Source: CAVVWJ01 sp965652025
GTDB taxonomy: Bacteria; Gemmatimonadota; Gemmatimonadetes; Gemmatimonadales; GWC2-71-9
Assembly: GCA_965652025.1 (NCBI GenBank)
Contig: CBFGTM010000001.1
Coordinates: 62,001-126,000, forward strand
Length of the DNA: 64,000 nucleotides
Direction of reading: 5' to 3'
Shown here: piece by piece, positions 49,789 to 57,751 of the stretch
Layout: each line of letters begins with the position of its first letter
Numbering within the stretch: position 1 is the stretch's first letter
Position numbers and translations under genes: made by a program
Notes under the pieces: model-generated
Told to the model about the DNA's origin: nothing
The model's input: the letters and a program-made list of their open reading frames with translations, nothing else
The model's database searches: none

Positions 49789-50442
49789 CTAACGGCCGCT
49801 GTCAGGCCGCTGAGCTCCGGCTTTGGCGGATACCCGGGCTCGTTCCCGATTAAGCATAGACTGCTTCCCTTGCCAGTCGTCCGACTGGAGGGCGCCGTAG
49901 CTGAGAGTGAACGAGTCCTCCACCGGGATGCTCTCCTCGAACAGATAGATGGCGCTGGCCTGCTCCCGGAGATTCAGTTGTTGCGAGGTGAACTTGGAAT
50001 TGAGGGGAATGAACCCAAGGGGCCGAAACACCCGGCTACGGATCTGGAGTGTGAGTGTCTGGGCATCGAATCGGACGTCGGGACGTTGGCCGAAAAAACT
50101 CACCAGTGCCAATCCTGGCTGGGCTACCCCGCCCCGGGAGGCGACTGAGTCGATCGCCCGGCGGTGGGTGTCTACCAGTCCCCGAAGCGACTGGTAAGCG
50201 TCGCGGGCAAGCAGTGGGGCCAGTCTGGAATCGAGAGGGATGAACCGGATTTCCAGGTCATCGTTCCTCACTCGAAGGGCCAGATCGTTCTGGGATAGGG
50301 ATCCGAGCCCCAGTGGCAGGGGACGAGCAGACTCCGGAGACTGGCTCGGCGATTGGCTCGGCGATTGGCTTGGCGACTGGCTGCTGGCATGGCCGGCGCA
50401 TCCCAGTGCGGCAAGCAGCAACACTAGCTGGCGCGGATTCAC
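49789..50442 (-). CDS. Lipoprotein with tandem SQSP repeat
   Basis: The 217-residue protein has a lipobox (LLAALGC) and, right after it, SQSP repeated four times (about residues 21-36), encoded by a 12-base tandem repeat. The mature part has a helical stretch and a beta-rich C-terminal half (DVRFDAQTLTLQIRSRVFRPLGFIPLNSKF, then AIYLFEESIPVEDSFTLSYG). No family is recognised. The GTG start overlaps the engB stop. It may be an outer-membrane lipoprotein; the repeat would be a flexible tether. Confidence 0.75.
   Translation of the reverse strand: MNPRQLVLLLAALGCAGHASSQSPSQSPSQSPSQSPESARPLPLGLGSLSQNDLALRVRNDDLEIRFIPLDSRLAPLLARDAYQSLRGLVDTHRRAIDSVASRGGVAQPGLALVSFFGQRPDVRFDAQTLTLQIRSRVFRPLGFIPLNSKFTSQQLNLREQASAIYLFEESIPVEDSFTLSYGALQSDDWQGKQSMLNRERARVSAKAGAQRPDSGR
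50342..50389. repeat. 12-base tandem repeat inside a lipoprotein gene
   Basis: GGCTCGGCGATT-like units (CTGGCTCGGCGA, TTGGCTCGGCGA, TTGGCTTGGCGA, CTGGCTGCTGGC) recur at a 12-base step. Because 12 is a multiple of three, gain or loss of a unit only changes the number of SQSP blocks. Three units are nearly identical. Confidence 0.85.
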
Positions 50443-51080
50443 GAAGCCTCCCTGAGGGCCGCGGCCAGGACACTCTCCGCCAGATCTGCTATGCCGGTGC
50501 CGGTGCGACTGCTGGTCACCGCCACCTGATCAGGGGTAAGGTCCAGGGCCTGGGCCAGCTCTCGCTCCCGGGTGTGAAGAGTTGATCGGGTCAATTTGTC
50601 GGCCTTAGTGAAGACCGGCAGCACCGGCCGGGCACTTTCAGTCAGCAGCTCGCGCATCTCCCGGTCCTCCCGGGACAAATCGCGACGAATATCCAGCAGC
50701 CATACAATCCCGGCCAGCGTGTGTCGGGTTTCGAGGTACCCATGCAGCAACTTCCGGTAACCCGCCCGGGCAGTCTTGCTGCTGCGGGCGAATCCGTAGC
50801 CCGGAAGATCGACCAGATAGAGCCGGGGCAGCCGGTAGAAGTTGAGCAGCGTGGTCTTCCCCGGAGATCCGCTCACCCGGGCCAAGCCGGGACGTCCAAG
50901 CAGTGCGTTCAGCAGGCTCGATTTCCCGACGTTGGAGCGCCCAATGAAGGCAATCTCCGGGAGAGGAGGATCCACCCTGACCCTCGGATCCGGGAACGAC
51001 CCCACGAACTCGACCGACTGCGACGCCAGCGGATTGACAGCCGGAATTGAATGCGATAAGGGCGCACCCTGTGCGCCCAT
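50439..51080 (-). CDS. engB: Ribosome-biogenesis GTPase YsxC/EngB
   Basis: The 213-residue GTPase acts in assembly of the large ribosomal subunit. It has G1 GRSNVGKSS, G3 DLPGYG, G4 TKAD and G5 SSRTG, and the family start EFVGSFP. The ATG at 51080 is preferred. A GTG at 51152, overlapping the clpX stop, would add 24 residues (REGKLGSGDAGKLGRSGG and so on) that are encoded by an 8-base repeat array, like other spacers here. A perfect hairpin (51060-51078) covers the first codons after the ATG. It follows tig-clpP-clpX on the same strand. Confidence 0.94.
   Translation of the reverse strand: MGAQGAPLSHSIPAVNPLASQSVEFVGSFPDPRVRVDPPLPEIAFIGRSNVGKSSLLNALLGRPGLARVSGSPGKTTLLNFYRLPRLYLVDLPGYGFARSSKTARAGYRKLLHGYLETRHTLAGIVWLLDIRRDLSREDREMRELLTESARPVLPVFTKADKLTRSTLHTRERELAQALDLTPDQVAVTSSRTGTGIADLAESVLAAALREAS
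51060..51078. promoter_or_regulatory. Perfect hairpin at the engB start
   Basis: GGGCGCAC and GTGCGCCC form an 8-pair stem around a 3-base loop. On the engB mRNA the stem begins two bases after the A of the preferred ATG and would cover the start region, so it may lower translation. TTAT follows the stem; that is too short for a convincing terminator. Confidence 0.5.
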
Positions 51081-51083
51081 ACC

Positions 51084-51139
51084 GACCGCCTGACCCCCTG
51101 ACCGCCCGAGCTTTCCCGCGTCCCCGCTTCCCAGCTTAC
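51084..51139. repeat. Octamer array at the clpX/engB junction
   Basis: Seven 8-base units in phase: GACCGCCT, GACCCCCT, GACCGCCC, GAGCTTTC, CCGCGTCC, CCGCTTCC, CAGCTTAC. The first is identical to the unit at 18630-18653. No complementary arm is evident. Confidence 0.75.
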
Positions 51140-51148
51140 CCTCTCGCC

Positions 51149-52396
51149 TCACGCCTCCCGTTTGGCCCGTGCCCGCTCGGTCACGATCAGCGGTGAGGTG
51201 CCCTCGCTGATCGCCTCCTTGGTGATCACGATCTCCCGCACATCCTCGCGGTTAGGCAGATCGAACATGATGTCGGTCATCATGGTCTCGAGGATAGCGC
51301 GCAGGCCGCGGGCCCCGGTGCCGCGCTTCAGGGCGCGCTGGGCCACTGCCCGGAGAGATTCGGGGTCGAAGGTAAGGCCCACGTCCTCCAGCTCGAACAG
51401 CTTCTTGTATTGCTTGGTCAGGGCATTCTTGGGCTCCACGAGAATCCGGATCAGCGCCTCTTCGTCGAGCGCCTCGAGTGAGACGACCACCGGAAGGCGT
51501 CCGACCAGCTCGGGAATGAGGCCGAAGCGGAGCAGGTCGTCAGGCTCGACGTCCAGGTAGGGATTTCCCTGGGTGAGCTGGTTCCCCGATTTGCGGCCAC
51601 CATTGCTGAAGCCGATCTGCTGCCGCCCGGTGCGCGCCTCGATGATCTTTTCCAGTCCGTCGAACGCACCGCCGCAGATGAAAAGGATGTCCTTGGTGTT
51701 GATCTGGATGTATTCCTGCTGCGGGTGCTTGCGGCCGCCCTGAGGAGGCACCGAGGCGATGGTGCCTTCCAGAATCTTGAGGAGTGCCTGCTGGACGCCC
51801 TCGCCGGACACGTCCCGCGTGATGCTGGGGTTTTCCGACTTCCGGGCAATTTTGTCTATCTCGTCGATGTAGACGATCCCGCGCTCGCACTCGGCCACGT
51901 TGAACTCACCCGCCTGCAGCAGCCGGACCAGAATGTTCTCTACGTCCTCACCGACATACCCCGCCTCGGTAAGCGTGGTGGCGTCGGCTATGGTAAAGGG
52001 AACATCGAGAATGCGGGCCAGCGTCTGGGCCAGCAGCGTCTTGCCGACGCCGGTCGGGCCGAGGAGAAGAATGTTGGATTTGTCCAGCTCCACGTCGCCT
52101 TCGCGGCCGCTGGAGGCATTAATCCGCTTGTAGTGATTGTAGACGGCCACCGCGAGGGTCCGCTTGGCCCGCTCCTGCCCGATGACATACTGATCCAGCA
52201 CGTCCTTGATTTCCGAGGGCGTGGGAACCTGGGTAATGCTATCGGCAACCTCGCGCTCCTCATCTTCCGCCAGGATCTCATTGCAGAGCGTGATGCACTC
52301 ATTGCAGATGTAGACCGACGGGCCGGAGATGAACTTCCGAACCGAATCCTTCGATTTCCCGCAGAAGGAACAGCGGAGATGCTTGTCGTTGGACAT
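51149..52396 (-). CDS. clpX: ATP-dependent Clp protease ATP-binding subunit ClpX
   Basis: The 415-residue unfoldase feeds proteins into ClpP. It has the N-terminal zinc domain (Cys9, Cys12, Cys31, Cys34: CSFC and CNEC), Walker A GPTGVGKT, the pore loop GYVGED, Walker B VYIDEIDKI and the RKH loop (GGRKHPQQE). The IGF-type loop that docks on ClpP is seen as QIGFSNGG. The ATG at 52396 gives the normal start SNDKHLRC; 39 open codons before it are spacer. It lies 61 bases after clpP. Confidence 0.98.
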   Translation of the reverse strand: MSNDKHLRCSFCGKSKDSVRKFISGPSVYICNECITLCNEILAEDEEREVADSITQVPTPSEIKDVLDQYVIGQERAKRTLAVAVYNHYKRINASSGREGDVELDKSNILLLGPTGVGKTLLAQTLARILDVPFTIADATTLTEAGYVGEDVENILVRLLQAGEFNVAECERGIVYIDEIDKIARKSENPSITRDVSGEGVQQALLKILEGTIASVPPQGGRKHPQQEYIQINTKDILFICGGAFDGLEKIIEARTGRQQIGFSNGGRKSGNQLTQGNPYLDVEPDDLLRFGLIPELVGRLPVVVSLEALDEEALIRILVEPKNALTKQYKKLFELEDVGLTFDPESLRAVAQRALKRGTGARGLRAILETMMTDIMFDLPNREDVREIVITKEAISEGTSPLIVTERARAKREA

Positions 52397-52457
52397 GGAG
52401 CCACGTCGTGATGGAGGTGGATGGGTGCCGGTAAAGTGCCCCCGGGTCTCTAGAGCG

Positions 52458-53081
52458 TCAAGTCTCCTTGCCGTTCGAGTGTGGCACCAGCTCTTTCTGC
52501 GGTGTAAACACACTGTCGATCAGGCCGTAGGCCTTGGCCTCCTCGGCGCTCATGAAACGATCGCGGTCCATGTCTCGCTCGATCGTCTCGATGGGCTGGC
52601 CGGTATGCAGCGCGTACAGCGAATTCATCTTGGAGCGGAGATACAGGATCTCCCGAGCCTGAATCTCGATGTCGGCTGCTGTCCCCTGGGCACCACCGGA
52701 TGGCTGGTGAATCATGATCCGGGAATGAGGCAGTGCACTGCGCTTTCCCTTGGCGCCTGCGGCCAGCAGAAACGATCCCATCGAGGCAGCCATGCCCATG
52801 CAGATGGTGTTCACCGGGGCGCGAAGATGTTGCATGGTGTCGTAAATGGCCATGCCCGCCGAGACGACTCCGCCCGGCGAGTTGATGTACAGGTAGATAT
52901 CCTTGTCGGGATTGTCCGCCTCAAGGAACAAGAGCTGTGCGATGATGATGTTGGAGACGTCATCGTTGATCGGAGCGCCCATAAACACAATCCGATCCAT
53001 CAGCAGCCGCGAGAAGATGTCGTAGGTGCGTTCGCCGCGGCTGGAACGCTCGATGATGTAGGGCGGATACAGAGTGGCCAT
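52458..53081 (-). CDS. clpP: ATP-dependent Clp protease proteolytic subunit
   Basis: The 207-residue serine peptidase has the catalytic Ser100 (GMAASMGS), His125 (MIHQPSGG) and an Asp in the ERDMDRDRF segment near 170. The N-terminal part (YPPYIIERSSRGERTYDIFSRLL) matches the family. It forms the 14-mer chamber driven by ClpX encoded next. It starts 2 bases after the trigger-factor stop, the usual tig-clpP-clpX order. Confidence 0.98.
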   Translation of the reverse strand: MATLYPPYIIERSSRGERTYDIFSRLLMDRIVFMGAPINDDVSNIIIAQLLFLEADNPDKDIYLYINSPGGVVSAGMAIYDTMQHLRAPVNTICMGMAASMGSFLLAAGAKGKRSALPHSRIMIHQPSGGAQGTAADIEIQAREILYLRSKMNSLYALHTGQPIETIERDMDRDRFMSAEEAKAYGLIDSVFTPQKELVPHSNGKET

Positions 53082-53083
53082 CG

Positions 53084-54337
53084 TTAGGACTTGACCTCTT
53101 CAATGGTGGACTGCTTCAGGAGGAAGTCGAACACCTTCTCTTCGGTGAGGGCCCGCTCGAGCTCCGGGAGCCGGTTGGCTTTCTGCAGCGAGGCGTAGAC
53201 CTGGGCCGTCGGGGTGCCCCGGGCTGCTGCCATACTGTCGATCCGCTGGTCCAGGTCGGCCTCGGTGGCCCGCAGTCCGTGCTCCTCGATGATCGCGTCC
53301 AGCACCAGGTCACGCTTCACCTGGGTTTCGGCAATGGAATGGAACTGCTGCTCAAACGCGGGCAGTTGCTCCTGGGGGACCTTGTAGATGTCGGCGTAGC
53401 CGTGCAGCAGCCGGTGTACCAGTGAATCGGGCGCCTCGACCCGGTTGGCTTCGACAATCTGCTCGATCAGTTTCTGCCGAAGGTCGGCATCAGCCTCACG
53501 CGCCGCTTCCCGCTCGAGGTCCTGCCGGATGGCGGCGCGAAGCGCCTCGAGACTCTCGAAGTCACCGGCCTCGCGGGCCAGTGCGTCATCCAGCGGAGGA
53601 AGCTCTTGCCGCTTCACCTCGTGCAGGGAGATACGAACTCGGCGGGTCTGGCCCCGCCGCGCCTCGTCAGGGTGATCCTCAGGGAACCGAACCTCCGCCT
53701 CGGCAGTCTCGCCGGGAAGGAGCGACATGATCCGCTCCTCCAATTCCGGGATGGCCTGGTTCTGGCCCAGAACGAGATCGTGGGGCTGGGCGGCTCCGGT
53801 GACACCGTTCTCGATCGGTGCCACTTCGACCCGCACCATGTGACCGGGTGACGGCCGCACCCCCTCCAGCGGGATCCAGGAGGCCTTCTGCTCCTGAATG
53901 TGGGCCAGCTGCTCCTCCACTGCGGAGTCCGCTACCGGACTCACCCGCCGCTCCAACCGGAACCCGCCAATCCGCTGCAACTTCAGCTCGGGCCGGACCT
54001 CTACCAGTAACTCGAACTCGATCGGGCTGCCCTCTTCGAACTTGAGGTTGCGGATGGATGGATCGGTGATCGGCTTGAGTGACTCGCTGGTCTTGGCGGT
54101 CTCCCAGCTCTCCCGAATGATCTCTTCAAGCACGGTCTGCCGGATGGCGTCCCCGAAGCGCTTCCGTACCACCGTGTCTGGAGCCTTGCCGGGGCGGAAT
54201 CCAGGGAGGCGTGCTCGCTGGCCGTAGTACTTCAAGGCGCGGGCTTCCGCCTCCCGGACACGGTCGACCGGAACGGTCACGCGCAGTGACTTGGAGGCGG
54301 AGTCTTCGGAGGTTTTTTCGACCGTGATGGGGCTCAT
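53084..54337 (-). CDS. tig: Trigger factor
   Basis: The 417-residue chaperone binds the ribosome exit tunnel. The N-terminal ribosome-binding domain has the signature in the GFRPGKAP loop (ARLPGFRPGKAPDTVVRKRFGD); a reduced PPIase region (about 150-240, ASWIPLEGVRPSPGHMVRVEV through ETAEAEVRFPEDHPDEARRGQTRRVRISL) and the helical C-terminal domain follow. Length is somewhat short of the E. coli protein but normal for many phyla. It heads the tig-clpP-clpX-engB run. Confidence 0.96.
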   Translation of the reverse strand: MSPITVEKTSEDSASKSLRVTVPVDRVREAEARALKYYGQRARLPGFRPGKAPDTVVRKRFGDAIRQTVLEEIIRESWETAKTSESLKPITDPSIRNLKFEEGSPIEFELLVEVRPELKLQRIGGFRLERRVSPVADSAVEEQLAHIQEQKASWIPLEGVRPSPGHMVRVEVAPIENGVTGAAQPHDLVLGQNQAIPELEERIMSLLPGETAEAEVRFPEDHPDEARRGQTRRVRISLHEVKRQELPPLDDALAREAGDFESLEALRAAIRQDLEREAAREADADLRQKLIEQIVEANRVEAPDSLVHRLLHGYADIYKVPQEQLPAFEQQFHSIAETQVKRDLVLDAIIEEHGLRATEADLDQRIDSMAAARGTPTAQVYASLQKANRLPELERALTEEKVFDFLLKQSTIEEVKS

Positions 54338-54559
54338 TCTGCGGGGAATCTACCCTGACGTTGTCCCCAGGGTCAATTTTGCTACCGAGCGCCAATCATT
54401 GCACTGCCGGAGTTGCACGACGGGCCCGCCTCGACCAAGATTCGGCGCCCCAAGCCCGGCCTCCGGGCACCCCTGAGCAGACGGCAATCCCCTAGTTCGA
54501 CGTCACCCCGATCCCTTCCGGGCAATTGTCGCGTCACCTCGATGCCAGAGGGTGTTTCC
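54338..54559. other. Spacer between divergent tig and propeller lipoprotein genes
   Basis: These 222 bases should hold both promoters. No consensus -35/-10 pair stands out. Open codons before 54560 continue the downstream frame but look non-coding and precede the signal peptide. Confidence 0.4.
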
Positions 54560-56692
54560 ATGCGTCCATATGTTCTCGTGTTTCTAGGAGCTGTTGCGGC
54601 ATGCGGTGATGAGGAAGGGCCCACCAGTCCAACGGCGGGGTCGCTGGAGGTTCGGACCGTGACCTCGGGTGAGGTTCCGCCTGACGGATTCACCTATCGG
54701 GTGGACGGCCAGCCGGCCCAGCCCATCGGGAGCAACACCACCGCAACCCAGGCCGACCTTGAGCCGGGGGCCCACGTGGTCCAGCTTGCTGGCCTGCCCG
54801 ATGGCTGCACCGCCTCGGGAGACAACCCCCAGACCATCAGCATCACTGCGGGCTCCACTGCCGTCGCGTCCTTCTCGATCAACTGTGTCCCGCCGGTCGG
54901 CACCCTTCAGGTTACCGTAGGCACAACAGGTGCGGCGCCGGCGAGCTACGACTTGGTCCTGGACGGGAGTTCCCAGGGGGCGATCGGCTCGACAGCCACC
55001 CGATCGCTGGAGAACCTTCCCTCAGGTGCGCACTCCATCGGACTCTCGGGCCTGTCGGCCAACTGTGAGGCGGCCGGTGAAAATCCTCTCAGCGCGACGG
55101 TCCGCACCGGAAACACCACCGAGATTGCTTTTGCCATAAGCTGCGTTGCACCCCCCCAGGAAACCGGAGCACTCAGCATCACCACGAGCACGACCGGGGA
55201 GGACCCGGACGGTTATCGTGTGGCGTTAGATGGCGGCGCCCGCCAGCCGATCGGGGTCCAGGGAAGCCTCACGCTTGAGAACGTGGCAGCCGGGGCACAT
55301 TCGGTGCGCCTCATGGGACTGGCGACCGGATGTGCAGCGGGGACGCCCAACCCGCAGCAGGTGACTGTGGCGGCCGGTGCTACCGCGACCGTCGCCTTCA
55401 GCGTTACCTGCGCCCCACAGCCCACCACCGGAACGGTTCGGGTGGTCACCAGCACTACCGGCGTTACCACGGACATCGACGGCTATGCCTTCATGCTGGA
55501 TGGTGGTGTACCGCAGCCGATTGGAGGCAATACAGCGGCCAGTCTGGACAATGTGCCTGCCGGAGCTCATACCGTCGCGCTCACCGACGTGCCCGCCGAC
55601 TGCGCGCTGGATGGGAACAGCATCCTCAGCTTGATCGTGGCCGGAGGAGAAACGGTTGAGGCGCGCTTCGTCATCCGCTGCGCGCCAGTGACAGTGGGAC
55701 AGTGGAGCCGGATGGAAAGCGGCACCGCGTTCAGCCTCTACAGTGTCTGGGGCAGCTCAGCCAGTGACGTCTTCACCGTGGGCGAGCCCGGAGGCAGCTT
55801 CGAGTCGGGCATTTTTCACTACGACGGCCAGTCGTGGATGCCGCAATCGACACAGCAAGGCATTATCCTCTACTCCGTCTGGGGCAGTGGCGCGGCCGAT
55901 GTGTTTGCGGTCGGCTCCGATCCCCTGGGAGCAAACGGATACGACGGAGTCATCCTCCACTTCGACGGAAGTACCTGGTCACCGATGCCGGGCCCCGGCG
56001 TCGCGACTGCTGACGGCACGGTGCAGGTCAGCTTCTACTCCGTGTGGGGCAGCTCCGGGGCGAACGTCTTCGCCGTGGGCGAGGCCAGTGGAGGGCTCGG
56101 TCGAGCCTTGGTAGCTCGATATGACGGTGCCGGGTGGGCCGAAATGCCCCTGCCGTCCCCAGACAACCGCGTGCTGACCGACGTGACTGGAACCTCCTCG
56201 GAGGACGTATACGCCGTCGGCTATTTCGCTCCATCATTCGGTCTTCGGCGCGCCGCTCCGCCCAGTGCCAACCTCCGGACCTCCGCCGAGGGCTTCATCG
56301 TTCATTACGATGGGACCTTGTGGTCGGAGGTATTGCCGCTCACGGCCGGGGTCGCATTCAACGCGATCTGGGCCAGCGCTCCGAACGATGTGTTCGCGGC
56401 CGGCTCCGCCAACGACGTTGCCGCCGTCTATCATTACGATGGAGCCAGCTGGTCGCCTATGACGGTTCCGTTGGTGGGACCGTTGCTCGATGTGTGGGGA
56501 CTCTCCGCCAGCGACGTGTATGCGGTAGGGGCCGGGACCATGCTGCACTTCAACGGTCAGGCCTGGACCGAGGTTCAGGCCGTCCCTCAGCGGCTCACCG
56601 GGGTGTGGGGAAGCTCTGCTGCTGATGTGTTCACTGTCGGGAGCGGAGGAACCATTATCCGTGGATCCCTGGCCGGCGCCCCACAGCCGTGA
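54560..56692 (+). CDS. Lipoprotein with four Cys-paired repeats and a seven-unit propeller-like domain
   Basis: The 710-residue protein has a lipobox (AVAAC, then GDEEGPTSP). Four repeats of about 80-85 residues follow (about 25-365), each with a beta start, a QPIG-like turn, a block like ENVPAGAHSVRL, a GC-type Cys and an end SFxxxC. That gives two Cys per repeat, probably a disulfide. From about 375 come seven shorter repeats with VWGSSASDVFAVG, then HYDGxxWxxM, which suggests a seven-bladed beta-propeller. The ATG at 54560 has AGAGGG upstream. It is followed, with a 4-base overlap, by a receiver gene. A surface adhesion or sensing role is a guess. Confidence 0.85.
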   Translation: MRPYVLVFLGAVAACGDEEGPTSPTAGSLEVRTVTSGEVPPDGFTYRVDGQPAQPIGSNTTATQADLEPGAHVVQLAGLPDGCTASGDNPQTISITAGSTAVASFSINCVPPVGTLQVTVGTTGAAPASYDLVLDGSSQGAIGSTATRSLENLPSGAHSIGLSGLSANCEAAGENPLSATVRTGNTTEIAFAISCVAPPQETGALSITTSTTGEDPDGYRVALDGGARQPIGVQGSLTLENVAAGAHSVRLMGLATGCAAGTPNPQQVTVAAGATATVAFSVTCAPQPTTGTVRVVTSTTGVTTDIDGYAFMLDGGVPQPIGGNTAASLDNVPAGAHTVALTDVPADCALDGNSILSLIVAGGETVEARFVIRCAPVTVGQWSRMESGTAFSLYSVWGSSASDVFTVGEPGGSFESGIFHYDGQSWMPQSTQQGIILYSVWGSGAADVFAVGSDPLGANGYDGVILHFDGSTWSPMPGPGVATADGTVQVSFYSVWGSSGANVFAVGEASGGLGRALVARYDGAGWAEMPLPSPDNRVLTDVTGTSSEDVYAVGYFAPSFGLRRAAPPSANLRTSAEGFIVHYDGTLWSEVLPLTAGVAFNAIWASAPNDVFAAGSANDVAAVYHYDGASWSPMTVPLVGPLLDVWGLSASDVYAVGAGTMLHFNGQAWTEVQAVPQRLTGVWGSSAADVFTVGSGGTIIRGSLAGAPQP

Positions 56693-57069
56693 GCGCCGGG
56701 CCCACCGTGCTCTTGGTCGATGACGAGGGCGCAGTCAGGAGTGCGCTTCGAAAGATCTTCGAGCGCGGTGGGCTGTCGGTGCGGGAGGCACAGTCGGGGC
56801 GGGACGCTCTTGAAACACTGGCCGAGGACCCCTCGATTTCGGCAGTGGTGAGTGACTTCATCATGCCGGAATTGGACGGCATTGACTTCTACGATGCACT
56901 GGTGGCCCGCTCGCCCCACCTGCGGAATCGGGTAGTCTTTCTCACTGGGGCCGCGCGTGATCCTACGGTGCATCGGCCCCTGGAAGACCGCGGAGTACCT
57001 CTCATCAACAAGCTGGAGGATCTAAGCATCGTGCTCGATGCAGTGCGGCTGGTATTGCTGCGACCCTGA
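56689..57069 (+). CDS. Stand-alone receiver protein (complete active site)
   Basis: The 126-residue protein is a single receiver domain: acidic pair in LLVDDEG, phosphoacceptor Asp in VVSDFIMPELDG, Thr in FLTGAA and Lys in LINKLEDL. There is no output domain, so it may act as a CheY-like switch or a phosphate shuttle. The GTG start overlaps the stop of the propeller lipoprotein by 4 bases. The cognate kinase is unknown; hybrid kinases are encoded at both 0 and 46-49 kb. Confidence 0.92.
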   Translation: MSAGPTVLLVDDEGAVRSALRKIFERGGLSVREAQSGRDALETLAEDPSISAVVSDFIMPELDGIDFYDALVARSPHLRNRVVFLTGAARDPTVHRPLEDRGVPLINKLEDLSIVLDAVRLVLLRP

Positions 57070-57206
57070 CCTCGCTGGACCGCCACTCCCAACCCCGTTT
57101 TTCCTCCGCCAGTGATCTTGATCGATCACCACATGCCATGGTCTCGCGCGAATGGACTCGGCGCTGTATGATGGTGGAACCCACACCAGCATCGCGATCT
57201 CACCTA

Positions 57207-57581
57207 ATGACGTCCATGCCTGCCCGCATCCTCGTCGTCGACGACGAGCCGATGGTTCGAGCCCTGATCGCCCGGGCTCTAACCGATACAGGCTATGAGG
57301 TCGTTGCCGTCGCCAACGGTCGCGCGGCCCTGGATGCGGCTCGGGGCGCCGAGGTCGGATTCGATCTCATCGTCACCAACAGCTACATGCCGGGCCTCAG
57401 CGGTGTCGAACTGGTGGATCGGATCCGGCAGGATTTTCCCGATCTTCCGATCCTCCATGTCGACGACATCGGCCGCCGCGGCCGGATCGGTGAACTGCCC
57501 AGCGAAATTCCCACCCTCTACAAGCCGTTCGCCATCGCCGCACTGAGGGACGCAGTGCGAAGGCTGCTGCCCGACTCCTAA
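57207..57581 (+). CDS. Stand-alone receiver-like protein lacking the phosphoacceptor Asp
   Basis: The 124-residue protein has the receiver fold (RILVVDDEPMVRALIARAL at the N-terminus, LYKPFAIAALRDAVRRLL at the C-terminus), but the phosphorylation site reads LIVTNSYMPG: Asn stands where Asp is expected. The usual Thr/Ser site (ILxxTG) reads ILHVDDI. The acidic pair and the Lys are kept. It is thus a pseudo-receiver that cannot be phosphorylated in the normal way, or it is locked in one state. The start is uncertain: ATG 57207 or 57216, neither with a good ribosome site. Confidence 0.8.
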   Translation: MTSMPARILVVDDEPMVRALIARALTDTGYEVVAVANGRAALDAARGAEVGFDLIVTNSYMPGLSGVELVDRIRQDFPDLPILHVDDIGRRGRIGELPSEIPTLYKPFAIAALRDAVRRLLPDS

Positions 57582-57751
57582 ATCCGGCCCCACTCAGGGA
57601 ATCTGCCAGAGGCTCCGCAGCGCACCGGTCGGCTAGCGGTGCTCCACCGGCCCATCTGCTGAAGAATCCACCACTTAACGCTTGGCCTGTTCCCTGCTGA
57701 GGTCGAGTCGTCTGGTTGTCCGTGGCCCGTCCCTGTACCGGAGGAGTCCGG

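Noticed and set aside
57112..57129. GTGATC-N6-GATCAC dyad as a CRP or FNR site
   Set aside because: The half-sites and spacing do not match TGTGA-N6-TCACA or TTGAT-N4-ATCAA, and a 6-base-arm dyad is weak evidence alone.
57207..57581. Degraded pseudogene of a response regulator
   Set aside because: The frame is full length with normal hydrophobic pattern and conserved acidic pair and Lys; loss of the Asp alone does not show decay.
57582..57751. Cyclic di-GMP riboswitch upstream of the diguanylate cyclase
   Set aside because: A short hairpin (GCACCG/CGGTGC) exists but none of the conserved GEMM core could be found.
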